A stretch of 54,917 nucleotides of DNA from Pseudomonadota bacterium (GTDB lineage: Bacteria > Desulfobacterota > Desulfarculia > Adiutricales > JAGVGV01): assembly GCA_018830135.1 (NCBI GenBank), contig JAHJTB010000380.1, forward strand, positions 1 to 54,917, written 5' to 3'. Every line of letters begins with the position of its first letter. Within the stretch, counting starts at the first letter, position 1. Below are positions 15,985-24,580 of the stretch, piece after piece. The position numbers and the translations under genes were made by a program. The notes below the pieces were generated by a model. It saw only the letters and a list, made by a program, of their open reading frames with translations, made no database searches and was not told the origin of the DNA.

Positions 15985-16662
15985 ATGAAATCCGAAAACA
16001 GCAGGCAGGATTCTCCGGTCGATGTGGCCTACAAAAAAATCAAGGAGATGATGTACCACCACGAGATCGTCCCGGGGCAGAAGCTGCTCTACCAGGAACT
16101 GGCCAGAAAACTCAATATGAGTATCACTCCGATCATCCAGGCCCTCAATCGACTCCAACTCCTTAATATCGTTTACTCGGAGCGCAACAAGGGGTATTAT
16201 GTCGGTGAGGCCGACCCAGTCGAGGCCAGGGAGTTGTTTACGGCCCGGGAGGCGCTCGAAACCTACTTGGTTCCGAACATTATCGAGAATCTGAACGCCC
16301 GCAGACTCAAGGAGATCGAGGCGGCCCTTAAGGAACACAGCAAGGGCCTGACCATGCCCCAGCACCGGCGGCTGCTCATGATCATCGACACCAACTTCCA
16401 TCTCAAGATTGTCGAATGTGCCAACAACCGGGTCATATACAACACGTTGAAGATGATTTTCGAGCAGATTTATCTGAAATATCGGCCGGAATACATGCGG
16501 GAGAACCGCCTGGTCGAAGCCGGCCAGGAGCACAAGCTGCTTTTCGAGGCCCTCAAGGAAAAGGATGTCAAAAAGACCAGGCGACTGATCCGGCAGCACA
16601 TCAAAAGCGGTTCCGATCATATCGCCGGAAGCCTGCTGGAAGACCGAAGCATCGAACTGTAA
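15985..16662 (+). CDS. GntR-family transcriptional regulator with FCD effector domain
   Basis: DNA-binding regulator of 225 residues from the chosen ATG. The N-terminal winged helix spans about residues 10-75 (VAYKKIKEMMYHHEIVPGQ, then LYQELARKLNMSITPI recognition region, ending in a wing with KGYYV). The all-helical FCD domain (about 80-215) carries the metal/ligand histidine pattern DTNFHLKI, QEHKLLFEAL and RQHIKSGSDH typical of FadR/VanR-type regulators. FCD regulators usually respond to carboxylates or acyl-CoAs. The gene lies 28 bases upstream of the mutase at the head of the long acyl-CoA cluster, so it probably controls that cluster. An alternative TTG start at 15910 would add 25 residues. 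Confidence 0.88.
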   Translation: MKSENSRQDSPVDVAYKKIKEMMYHHEIVPGQKLLYQELARKLNMSITPIIQALNRLQLLNIVYSERNKGYYVGEADPVEARELFTAREALETYLVPNIIENLNARRLKEIEAALKEHSKGLTMPQHRRLLMIIDTNFHLKIVECANNRVIYNTLKMIFEQIYLKYRPEYMRENRLVEAGQEHKLLFEALKEKDVKKTRRLIRQHIKSGSDHIAGSLLEDRSIEL

Positions 16663-16690
16663 CTCGAGTTCATTAAGGAGGCGTCTCGCC

Positions 16691-18346
16691 ATGGGTGACG
16701 AGCTGGATCGAATCAGGAGCGAAAAACAGAACTGGAAAGAAAGACAACTGGAGAAAAACCCGGTCGGGCTCCGTCATTCCGACTGGGGCGCCCCCATACA
16801 GCCCCTTTACTCCCCCGACGACATCGAGGGGGGCGACTACCTGGAGGACGCGGGCTTTCCCGGGGACTACCCCTTTGTCCGCGGCGTTCACCCGACCATG
16901 TATCTTGGCCGGACCTGGACCATGCGCCAGTATTCCGGCTTCGGCACGCCCGAAGAAACCAACCGCCGCTTCAAGTTCCTGTTGCAGCAGGGGCAGACGG
17001 GCCTGTCCGTGGCCTTCGACCTGCCGACCCAGATCGGGTACGATTCCGACGACCCCATGAGTGAAGGGGAGGTCGGACGGGTCGGCGTGGCCGTGGATTC
17101 CCTCGATGACATGGAAACCATCTTCGACGAGCTGCCCCTGGACAAACTGTCCACCTCGATGACCATCAACGCCCCGGCGGCCATTCTGCTGGCCATGTAC
17201 ATCGCCGTGGCCGAAAAGCAGGGCGTCTCTTCCCGGCAGCTTCGGGGAACCATTCAGAACGACGTACTCAAGGAATACACCGTCCGGGGCACTTACATCT
17301 TCCCCCCCAAGCCCTCCATCCGGCTCGTGACCGACATATTCGCCTTCTGCCGAGAGCAGACGCCCAGATTCAATACGATCAACGTGGCCGGATACCACAT
17401 GCGCGAGGCGGGGTGTACGGCCGTCCAGGAAATCGCCTTCAGCTTCGCCAATGCCATCGCCTACATCGAGGCCGGTCTCAAGGCCGGCCTGAACGTCGAT
17501 GAGTTCGCCCCGCGCATTTCATGGATATTCGACACTCACAACAAGCTGTTCGAGGAGGTGGCCAAGTATCGGGCCGCCCGCAAGGTCTGGGCCGACCTGC
17601 TCCGCCACCGATTCGGCGCCAAAGACCCCCGTTCCTGGATGCTCCGGTTCCACACCCAGACCTCCGGGGCCAGTCTGACCGCCCAGCAACCGGAAAACAA
17701 CCTGATCCGCGTCGCCTACCAGGTCCTGGCCGCGGTCCTGGGCGGGGCCCAGTCCATCGCCGCCTGCTCCTTTGACGAGGCCCTGGCCCTGCCCACGGAA
17801 AAGTCGGTCCAGCTCAGCCTGCGCACCCAGCAGATCGTGGAAAACGAGACGGGGGCCACCGACACCGTGGACCCCATGGGCGGTTCCTATTACCTCGAAT
17901 CCCTGACGCGGAAGATGGAGGCCGAGATCAAGGGACTCATCGGGAAGATCGACGATCTCGGCGGCGCGGTGGAAGCCATTGAAAAAGGCTTCATTCAGCG
18001 GGAGATCGAAAAACGGGCCTATCAGGTCCAGCGGGAGATCGAGGAGAACCAGCGCATCCTCGTGGGCGTCAACAAATACCGGGTCGATGAAAAAGTCGAC
18101 CTGACCATCCACAAATTCAACAACGAGCACGCCAGGCAACAGATCGCCCGGCTGCAAGCACTCAGGAAAAATCGGGATCAGAAGCGGGTCGAGGCCGCTT
18201 TGGCCGACATTCGCCGGGCCGCGCAGGGAGAGGACAACCTCATGCCTCTCTTCATCGATGCGGTCAAGACCTACGCCACGCTGGGCGAAATCTGCGGCGT
18301 GCTGCGCGAGGTCTTCGGCGAATACACTCAGCTCAAGACGACCTGA
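16691..18346 (+). CDS. Methylmalonyl-CoA mutase-type acyl-CoA mutase, catalytic (large) subunit
   Basis: Adenosylcobalamin-dependent carbon-skeleton mutase, substrate-binding TIM-barrel part only (551 residues; the C-terminal B12-binding domain of full-length MutB is absent). By alignment from memory with the Propionibacterium enzyme, residues that contact substrate are kept: T77, R79 and Y81 in WTMRQYSGF (T85, R87, Y89), Q189 and R199 in [13 protein letters not shown] (Q197, R207), Y235 and H236 in AGYHMREAG (Y243, H244). Y75 is replaced by H67. The Tyr/Arg pair is that of carboxylated substrates (methylmalonyl/succinyl-CoA or longer homologues), not of isobutyryl- or 2-hydroxyisobutyryl-CoA mutases. 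No small B12 subunit or MeaB is nearby. AAGGAGG precedes the ATG. An HMG-CoA-synthase-like gene follows. Confidence 0.93.
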   Translation: MGDELDRIRSEKQNWKERQLEKNPVGLRHSDWGAPIQPLYSPDDIEGGDYLEDAGFPGDYPFVRGVHPTMYLGRTWTMRQYSGFGTPEETNRRFKFLLQQGQTGLSVAFDLPTQIGYDSDDPMSEGEVGRVGVAVDSLDDMETIFDELPLDKLSTSMTINAPAAILLAMYIAVAEKQGVSSRQLRGTIQNDVLKEYTVRGTYIFPPKPSIRLVTDIFAFCREQTPRFNTINVAGYHMREAGCTAVQEIAFSFANAIAYIEAGLKAGLNVDEFAPRISWIFDTHNKLFEEVAKYRAARKVWADLLRHRFGAKDPRSWMLRFHTQTSGASLTAQQPENNLIRVAYQVLAAVLGGAQSIAACSFDEALALPTEKSVQLSLRTQQIVENETGATDTVDPMGGSYYLESLTRKMEAEIKGLIGKIDDLGGAVEAIEKGFIQREIEKRAYQVQREIEENQRILVGVNKYRVDEKVDLTIHKFNNEHARQQIARLQALRKNRDQKRVEAALADIRRAAQGEDNLMPLFIDAVKTYATLGEICGVLREVFGEYTQLKTT

Positions 18347-18391
18347 TGGCCGGTGGGAACCCGATTGCCTGAACAGGAGGTTACTAAGGAT

Positions 18392-19828
18392 ATGGTCGGT
18401 ATTGCGTTAAGCGGAACCTACATTCCCGCCTTCCGGTTGGATCGGGGGATCGTGGCCCAGAACTGGGGCCGCGCCTCCATCGGCGGGGAACGAAGCGTGG
18501 CCAACAACGATGAAGACTCCGCGACCATGGCGGTCGAGGCCTCGATCAACTGTTTGACCGGAATGGACCCCGGCCTGGTGGACGGCCTGTTTTTCGCCTC
18601 GACCACCGGCGTCTACCAGGAAAAGATGAACGCCGTCCTGGTTGCCGCGGCCACGGACATGAGGCGGTCGATCACGACCGCCGACTTCACCCAGTCCCTC
18701 CGGGCCGGGACCGGGGCCGTCAAGTCCGCCCTGGACGCGGTCAAGGCCGGCTCCATGAAAAACGTCCTGGTCGCGGCCGCGGACGCCCGTCTCGGGTATC
18801 CCCGCTCCGACCAGGAACAGGCCTTCGGGGACGGCGCGGCGGCGGTACTGGTCAGCGGCGACGACGTGGTCGCCGAGTACGAAGGCGGCTACTCAATATG
18901 TAACGAGATGTTCGATGTCTGGCGGAACCCCGAGGACACCTACGTCCGGACCTGGGAGAGCCGCTTCATCCTGGGCGAGGGCTACACGGCGAACATGGTC
19001 GAGGCCGTGAGCGGGCTTCTGAAAAAGATGAATCTTCAGGCCAAGGACATAACCCGGGTCATCATGCCCGCCCCGGACGCCCGCACCCACAAGGGGCTGG
19101 CCAAGAAACTGGGCTTCGACGCCGAAACCCAGCTGGCCGATCCCCTGCTGAGCAAGATCGGGCACTGCGGTGCGGCTCAGCCCCTGATCATGCTGGCCGC
19201 GGCCCTGGAACAGGCCCAGCCGGGCGATCGTCTGCTACTGGCCTGTTACGGCGACGGTGCGGACGCCATGCTGTTCAAGGTGACCGAGGCCATCAAGCAG
19301 GAACGGAAAAACCGGACCCTGGAACAGTACCTGGCCCATAAGCTGCCGCTGACCTCCTATTCCCGGTTCCTGAGCTACAAGGGCCTGGTGGAAACCGTGC
19401 CGGGCGAACCGTTCCGTCTCTTCTCCTCGGCCACGGTGACCTGGCGGGACCGCAACAGCATCCTGCGCTGCCACGCCAGCAAGTGCAACCAGTGCGGCAC
19501 CGTCGCCTTTCCCGTCCAGCGCGTCTGCCCCATCTGCGACGCCAAGGACGACTTCGTCGAAGTACGCATCGCCGAGATGAACGGACAGGTCTTCACCTAC
19601 ACCCTGGACAACCTGGCCGGCCGTAGCGACGACCCGGTCGTCGTCCAGACCGTGGCCGAATTCGGCGCGGAAAAGGTCCGTTTCTACGGCATGATGACCG
19701 ACTGCATCCCCGCCCAGGTCAAGGTCGGGATGCCGTTGGGCCTGACCTTCCGCCGGATTTATGACGGGATGGGCATGCATAACTATTTCTGGAAATGCAG
19801 ACCGTTGACCATTGGAGGGCAGGAATAA
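18392..19828 (+). CDS. HMG-CoA synthase-like protein fused to zinc-ribbon/OB-fold (DUF35) domain
   Basis: Two-part protein of 478 residues. Residues 1 to about 310 form a thiolase-superfamily fold like HMG-CoA synthase (GTYIPAFRLDR, ASTTGVYQEKMNAVL, GDGAAAVLVS, KIGHCGAAQPL, CYGDGADAMLF). Residues about 325-478 are a DUF35-type zinc ribbon (Cys 365, 368, 379, 382) plus OB fold. The nucleophilic Cys of HMG-CoA synthases aligns with Leu103 in TADFTQSLRAGTGAV, so Cys-based condensation is unlikely. By analogy with DUF35-thiolase assemblies (archaeal thiolase/HMGCS/DUF35 complex, PhlABC, BbsAB) it is probably a structural or acyl-channeling partner of the thiolase, whose ATG overlaps this stop by one base. 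Start chosen at 18392 after AGGAGG. Confidence 0.87.
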   Translation: MVGIALSGTYIPAFRLDRGIVAQNWGRASIGGERSVANNDEDSATMAVEASINCLTGMDPGLVDGLFFASTTGVYQEKMNAVLVAAATDMRRSITTADFTQSLRAGTGAVKSALDAVKAGSMKNVLVAAADARLGYPRSDQEQAFGDGAAAVLVSGDDVVAEYEGGYSICNEMFDVWRNPEDTYVRTWESRFILGEGYTANMVEAVSGLLKKMNLQAKDITRVIMPAPDARTHKGLAKKLGFDAETQLADPLLSKIGHCGAAQPLIMLAAALEQAQPGDRLLLACYGDGADAMLFKVTEAIKQERKNRTLEQYLAHKLPLTSYSRFLSYKGLVETVPGEPFRLFSSATVTWRDRNSILRCHASKCNQCGTVAFPVQRVCPICDAKDDFVEVRIAEMNGQVFTYTLDNLAGRSDDPVVVQTVAEFGAEKVRFYGMMTDCIPAQVKVGMPLGLTFRRIYDGMGMHNYFWKCRPLTIGGQE

Positions 19829-21015
19829 TGGGCAGCCTCAAAGATCGCGTCGCCATCGTGGGCATGGGATGCACAAATTTTGGCGAGCATTGGAATAAAG
19901 GAACCGAGGACCTGGCCGTCGAATCTTTTTTCGAGGCCCTGGAAGACGCCGGGATCGAAAAGAAGGAGATCGAGGCCTGCTACGTCTCCACGGTCATGTC
20001 CTCGATCATCGGGATTTCCGGGGCCGTCGCCGCCGACGCCCTGAAACTCAAAGACATCCCCATCATCCGTAACGAAAACTGGTGCGCCTCCGGGCACATC
20101 GCCCTGATCGAGGCCTGCATGGCCGTGGCCAGCGGGGCCTACGACACGGTCCTGGCCCTGGGCGTGGAAAAGCTCAAGGACACCGGATACCCCGGTCTGG
20201 GAACCGGACGGGGCATGCACCCGGTCTACGAGGCCAGGCGGACCTCGCCGGGCTCCTTCGGCCTCATCGCCACCCGGTATTTCGAGCAGTACGGGCTGAC
20301 CCCGGAGCAGGGCAAGGAGGCCCTGGCCAAGATCGAAGTCAAAAATCACGACAACGGCAGTCTCTGCCCCAAGGCCCATTTCAAAAACAAGATCACGATT
20401 GAACAGGTCCTGAAGGCCCCCATCATCGCCTGGCCCCTGGGCCTGTTCGACTGCTGCGGCAACAGTGACGGCTCGGCCTGCGCCATCGTCACCACCCCGG
20501 AAAAGGCGGAGGCCCTGAAAAAGGACCCCATCTACCTCAAGGGGTTTGGCATATCCACCGACTCCATGCTGCCCCATTTCCGGCCCGGCTTCACCTGGAC
20601 CAGTTTCAACGCCCTGGTCAATTCCTCCCGCAAGGCCTATGAAATGGCCGGTATCAAGAATCCGCGCGAGGAACTCAGTCTGGCTGAAGTGCACGACTGT
20701 TTCTCCATCACAGAACTCCTGATCTACGAGGACTTCGGTCTCAGTCCCCGAGGACGGGCCAAAGAGGACATCGACGCCGGCTTTTTTCAGCGGGACGGCG
20801 GACTGCCGGTCAACATAGACGGCGGCCTGAAATGTTTCGGCCACCCCATCGGCGCCAGCGGCCTGCGCATGACCTACGAGGTCTACAAGCAGCTCCAGGG
20901 CAAGGCCCAGAAGCCCGAGCGGCAGATCAAAAACCCCAGGCTGGGACTGGCCCACACCTTCGGTGGCCCGCCTCAGCTCAGCGCGGTGGCCATTTTCGGA
21001 AACGAAAAGGGTTGA
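19828..21015 (+). CDS. Thiolase (SCP-x/acetyl-CoA acetyltransferase-like)
   Basis: Thiolase-superfamily enzyme of 395 residues, expected to cleave a 3-oxoacyl-CoA with CoA. The nucleophilic cysteine is Cys86 in NENWCASGHIALIEA. The C-terminal active-site part is INIDGGLKCFGHPIGASG-like, with His in GHPIGASG. The last loop reads AHTFGGPPQLSAV, so the second catalytic Cys (CGGGG motif of type II thiolases) is missing, as is usual in SCP-x type members that work with a DUF35 partner. The ATG overlaps the stop of the OB-fold protein by one base, strong evidence for a joint complex. A large hairpin follows the stop. Confidence 0.9.
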   Translation: MGSLKDRVAIVGMGCTNFGEHWNKGTEDLAVESFFEALEDAGIEKKEIEACYVSTVMSSIIGISGAVAADALKLKDIPIIRNENWCASGHIALIEACMAVASGAYDTVLALGVEKLKDTGYPGLGTGRGMHPVYEARRTSPGSFGLIATRYFEQYGLTPEQGKEALAKIEVKNHDNGSLCPKAHFKNKITIEQVLKAPIIAWPLGLFDCCGNSDGSACAIVTTPEKAEALKKDPIYLKGFGISTDSMLPHFRPGFTWTSFNALVNSSRKAYEMAGIKNPREELSLAEVHDCFSITELLIYEDFGLSPRGRAKEDIDAGFFQRDGGLPVNIDGGLKCFGHPIGASGLRMTYEVYKQLQGKAQKPERQIKNPRLGLAHTFGGPPQLSAVAIFGNEKG

Positions 21016-21033
21016 TCCCGACGCAATGAACCA

Positions 21034-21065
21034 TTTCGGGCGCCGCTTCGGCGCGGCGCCCGAAA
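21034..21065. terminator. Strong hairpin after thiolase gene (no T-tract)
   Basis: Perfect 12-base arms TTTCGGGCGCCG (21034-21045) and CGGCGCCCGAAA (21054-21065) with an 8-base loop, 18 bases after the thiolase stop. A second GC-rich hairpin lies at about 21096-21132. Neither is followed by a clear T run, so they may be attenuators or mRNA-stabilising/processing structures rather than full terminators, in the 188-base gap before the ligase gene. Confidence 0.5.
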
Positions 21066-21203
21066 GAAGCAACTCATAAGTCGTTTGCCGGCCATCGGGG
21101 CGGGTCGCCTCGGGCGCGGACCCGCCCGCCCCGTTGGGGTCGCCCGACGGCCTGAATCCGCATACCCTCAACCCATGAATCAGAAGCTACCGGGAGGAAG
21201 GCT

Positions 21204-22775
21204 ATGATCAATTACGTTGAAAAGTTCGATGCAAACCGGATCGGCATGGCGAACCACGCCAAAAACATCCCGGACCGGATGGCCCTGATTATGAACGACC
21301 GCTCCTTCACCTATCTCGAATTCGACAAAATGACCAACTCCCTGGCCAACGCACTGATCAACGAAGGGATCGCACCCGGAGACCGGGTGGCCATCCTCAT
21401 GCATAACTCCCCGGAAATCATGGCCTGCTGGGCGGCCGTCGGAAAAGTGGCCGGCACGCCCATCGCCCTGAACTATCGATTCCGGGAAGACGAACTGGCC
21501 TACATCGTCAACGACTCCGAATCCAGGGCCCTGATCTATGGAGAGGAGTTCGAGGACATCGTCGAGCGGGCCAAGCCCAAACTGGAAGTGCCCTCCATAA
21601 TCTACATCCGCCAGGGCGGCGCCACCCCCACGGACGGGACATTGAAGCTGGAAACCCTCATCGAGCAGGCCCCGGACAACACGCCGGACACCGTGACCCA
21701 TGCCCATCAGGTCGCCAGTTCCCTGGTCTACACCTCCGGGACCACGGGGCGGCCCAAAGGCGTCTTCCGCAACTCCAGCAACCGCCTCAACACCCTGCTC
21801 AGCTATGCCTACAACTTCGAATCCACGTACGACGACGTCCACCTGGTCGCCGGTCCGCTCTATCACTCCGCCCCGTACGGCTGGGCCGCCTTCTCCTTGA
21901 TGCTGGGCAACACCGTCGTTCTCATGCCCCGCTTCGACGCCGAGGAGTTCCTGCGGCTCACCGAAAAACATAAGGCCACCACGACCTGGGTCGTCCCGAC
22001 CATGCTCAACCGTATCGTCAACCTGCCCGACCAGGTCAAAAATCGATACGACGTCAGCAGCCTCCGGGTCATGACCGTGGGCGGGGAGTCCTTCCCCTTT
22101 CCCTTGAAACAGAAGTCGGTCGAGTTTTTCGGGCCGGGCAGGATTTTCGAGTTTTTCGGGGCGACCGAGAACAGTTGCGTCACCTTCCTCCGGCCCGAGG
22201 ACCAGCTCCGCAAACCCGGCAGTTGCGGGCGTCCGGCCGTAGGACAGGATATCCGCCTCCTGGATGAAAACAAGCAGGACGTCGAAATCGGCCAGGTCGG
22301 GGTTCTCTATACCAAAAGCCCCTTTCTCCTGGACGGCTATTATAAAAAGCCCGAGGCCACCGAGGCCTGCTATTATGAGGGCTACTTCACCGTGGGCGAC
22401 ATGGCCTATCGGGACGAGGAAGGTTACTACTACATCGTCGATCGCGCCGTGGACATGATTATTTCCGGAGGCGTCAACATCTATCCCGCCGAGATCGAGG
22501 AAACGCTTTACCATCACCCGGCTGTTTTCGATGCCTCGGTCATCGGCGCCAAAGACCCGGACTGGGGCGAGAAGATCGTCGCCTTCATCGTCCTCAAGGA
22601 CGGGGTCCAACTGACCGAAGATGAGGTCATCAGCCATGTCGGCAGCAAGCTGGCCTCATATAAAAAGCCCAAGGAAGTCTATTTTGTGGATGAACTGCCG
22701 TACTCGCCCTCCGGCAAGCAGCTCAAACGCCAGTTGCGACAGGAGTACGAAGCCCGTTCCCGGAACGCGTCTTGA
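21204..22775 (+). CDS. AMP-forming acyl-CoA ligase
   Basis: Activates a carboxylic acid with ATP and CoA through an acyl-adenylate. The 523 residues are the full family length. Seen are the P-loop motif TSGTTGRPKGV, the FFGATENS adenylate-binding motif, GDMAYRDEEGYYYIVDR (A8 hinge, Asp of IVDR), SGGVNIYPAEIEE and the catalytic lysine motif SPSGKQLKR near the C terminus. The N terminus is of the medium/long-chain fatty-acid ligase type. The substrate is unknown; within this cluster it would feed the mutase or dehydrogenase. A GGAGG lies 8 bases before the ATG. The CoA-transferase gene starts 11 bases after its stop. Confidence 0.92.
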   Translation: MINYVEKFDANRIGMANHAKNIPDRMALIMNDRSFTYLEFDKMTNSLANALINEGIAPGDRVAILMHNSPEIMACWAAVGKVAGTPIALNYRFREDELAYIVNDSESRALIYGEEFEDIVERAKPKLEVPSIIYIRQGGATPTDGTLKLETLIEQAPDNTPDTVTHAHQVASSLVYTSGTTGRPKGVFRNSSNRLNTLLSYAYNFESTYDDVHLVAGPLYHSAPYGWAAFSLMLGNTVVLMPRFDAEEFLRLTEKHKATTTWVVPTMLNRIVNLPDQVKNRYDVSSLRVMTVGGESFPFPLKQKSVEFFGPGRIFEFFGATENSCVTFLRPEDQLRKPGSCGRPAVGQDIRLLDENKQDVEIGQVGVLYTKSPFLLDGYYKKPEATEACYYEGYFTVGDMAYRDEEGYYYIVDRAVDMIISGGVNIYPAEIEETLYHHPAVFDASVIGAKDPDWGEKIVAFIVLKDGVQLTEDEVISHVGSKLASYKKPKEVYFVDELPYSPSGKQLKRQLRQEYEARSRNAS

Positions 22776-22786
22776 GAGAGGATGAC

Positions 22787-23743
22787 ATGTCCGACGACCA
22801 AAAACTGATGAGCATGAGCGAGGCGGTCTCGCGTTTCGTCAATAAAGGGACCCGACTGTTCCTGGGAGGCTTCATCCAGCAGGAACCCTTTGCCGCGGTT
22901 CATGAAATCATCCGGCAGGGCATCAGGGACCTGCACCTGACCCACGTGGCCTCGATGCTGTCCGTGGACCAGATGCTGGGGGCCGGCCTGATCGAAAAAC
23001 TGACCACCACCTTCACCTGGAATCCCATCCCGGCCACGGCCCACTGCTTCGTTCGGGCCATGACCCGGGGCATTCCCCGCCGGGTCGAACTGGAGGAGTA
23101 TTCCATTCTGATCATGAACCTGGCCCTGTTTGCCGGCGCTCTGGACCTGCCTTACGTGGCTTCCAAAAGCCTGATGGGCTCGGGATTCGACGGAGAACTG
23201 GGCGGATCGGGCGCCCGCAACCAGCTCAAGTTCGAGAAATCGCCCTTCACCGGCGAGCGGGTCTGTCTGGTCCCTCCCCTCAAGCACGACGTGGGCATCA
23301 TGCAGGTCCAACGCTGCGATCCCGAGGGCAATGCCCAGGCCTGGGGTATCCTCGGCGAAAGCCAGTACGGGATGTTGGGCTGCGAGCACATCATCATCTG
23401 CTGCGAAGAGGTGGTGGACCCGGACGTCATTCGGCGAGACCCCAACCGGACTCTGATTCCGGGCTACCGGGTGGATGCCGTGGTCGAGGCGCCCTGGGGC
23501 AGCCACCCCTTTCCCATGACCGGGCATTACGACATGGACTGGCTCTATTTCGCCCACTACGAACGCAAGACCCGCAACGTCGAGGACTTCAAAGCCTTTT
23601 TGGACGAGTGGGTCTACGGCGTCCGGGACCGGAACGAATACCTCGGCCTCTTGGACGCCAATCGTTTGGAAAAACTTCGGCTCGAGCCCACGAACCCGGA
23701 ACCGGTCTCCTACGGCCGGCTGACCCGCCACTTCGAGGTGTAA
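22787..23743 (+). CDS. CoA-transferase family I, alpha subunit (glutaconate CoA-transferase GctA/IpdA-like)
   Basis: Alpha chain of 318 residues. Opening MSMSEAVSRFVNKGTRLFLG is the usual glycine-containing start of family I CoA-transferases. The segments LYVGGF-equivalent LGGFIQQEPF, VHVASMLS-type strand, LVPPLKHDVGIMQVQRCDPEGNA and IICCEEVVD resemble GctA and the IpdA proteins of steroid degradation. The ATG at 22787 follows GAGAGG; an in-frame TTG 15 bases upstream is less likely. The beta-chain gene follows after one base. Donor and acceptor are not predictable; glutaconate-like dicarboxyl-CoA acceptors would suit a carboxylated substrate. Confidence 0.85.
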   Translation: MSDDQKLMSMSEAVSRFVNKGTRLFLGGFIQQEPFAAVHEIIRQGIRDLHLTHVASMLSVDQMLGAGLIEKLTTTFTWNPIPATAHCFVRAMTRGIPRRVELEEYSILIMNLALFAGALDLPYVASKSLMGSGFDGELGGSGARNQLKFEKSPFTGERVCLVPPLKHDVGIMQVQRCDPEGNAQAWGILGESQYGMLGCEHIIICCEEVVDPDVIRRDPNRTLIPGYRVDAVVEAPWGSHPFPMTGHYDMDWLYFAHYERKTRNVEDFKAFLDEWVYGVRDRNEYLGLLDANRLEKLRLEPTNPEPVSYGRLTRHFEV

Positions 23744-23744
23744 C

Positions 23745-24557
23745 ATGAGCGATCAAACCCATCCTGCCAGTCCGGTCGAGCAGATGGTCGTTTCGGCGGC
23801 CCGGCTTATTGACGACGGCGACGTCTGCATGGTCGGCACCCAGTGGCCCATTGTCGTCTCCGTATTGGCCAAAAGTCTGCACGCCCCCGGGGCTACTCTC
23901 TGCTTCGAAGGCGGCGTCATCCTGGGCCGGGTCCCCGACTTCACGCCCCTGTTCACGGCCGATCCGGTCATTTACGCCAGTTCCTGCCAGCTCGGGACCT
24001 CCTTTGATACCCTGGGCATGGTTTTGCACGGCGGCCGGACCAACAAGGGCCTGCTCTCGGCCGCCTCGGTCGATCGGTACGGCAACGTCAACACCACCTG
24101 CATCGGTGACTACAACGCACCGAAAATCCGCTTCGGCGGCAGCGGCGGGGCCTGCGATTTTGGAAGCTTGGCCAAGACCATCGTCATCGTCGAACACGAC
24201 AAGCGCCGCTTCCCTGAAAAAGTGGATTTCATCACCACGCCCGGGTACCTGTCCGGAGGCGACAGCCGCGTCCGCGCCGGTCTGCGCCCCGGCACCGGAC
24301 CGCTGGCCGTGGTCACTACGCTGGGGCTGTTCCGTTTCGACGAGAACGGGGAGATGATCCTGGCCGGTTACCGGCCCGACGTCTCGGTCGAGGAAGTCCG
24401 GGCCAATGTGGGCTGGGACCTCAAGGTTTCCGAAGATGTTGCGCCCCTCGAACCCCCCACCGGGAAGGAACTCGACGTCCTGAGGACCCGAGTCGATCCG
24501 GAAGGCATGTATATTCGCTATGCCCGTTTTTTGGAGGGCGTGCCCATATCGGTCTGA
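23745..24557 (+). CDS. CoA-transferase family I, beta subunit (GctB/IpdB-like)
   Basis: Beta chain of 270 residues paired with the preceding alpha chain (one-base gap). The catalytic glutamate of family I enzymes, which forms the glutamyl-CoA thioester, is present as Glu55 in CFEGGVILG, matching the E-G-G pattern of GctB. This argues for true CoA transfer rather than the ring-hydrolase activity of IpdAB. Other motifs: CQLGTSFDTLGMVLHGG, VNTTCIGDY, FGGSGGACDFG, VIVEHDKRRFPEKVDFIT. An acyl-CoA dehydrogenase gene follows after 23 bases with GGAG before its ATG. Confidence 0.86.
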   Translation: MSDQTHPASPVEQMVVSAARLIDDGDVCMVGTQWPIVVSVLAKSLHAPGATLCFEGGVILGRVPDFTPLFTADPVIYASSCQLGTSFDTLGMVLHGGRTNKGLLSAASVDRYGNVNTTCIGDYNAPKIRFGGSGGACDFGSLAKTIVIVEHDKRRFPEKVDFITTPGYLSGGDSRVRAGLRPGTGPLAVVTTLGLFRFDENGEMILAGYRPDVSVEEVRANVGWDLKVSEDVAPLEPPTGKELDVLRTRVDPEGMYIRYARFLEGVPISV

Positions 24558-24580
24558 TCCGTCATCAAAGGAGAAGTAAA

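Noticed and set aside
16691-18346. Reading the mutase as a 2-hydroxyisobutyryl- or isobutyryl-CoA mutase
   Set aside because: Those enzymes have Ile or Phe at position 89 and a non-Arg at 207; here Tyr81 and Arg199 are kept as in methylmalonyl-CoA mutase.
23745-24557. Reading the CoA-transferase pair as an IpdAB-type ring hydrolase
   Set aside because: The beta chain keeps the catalytic Glu55 in CFEGGVILG, the pattern of true CoA-transferases.
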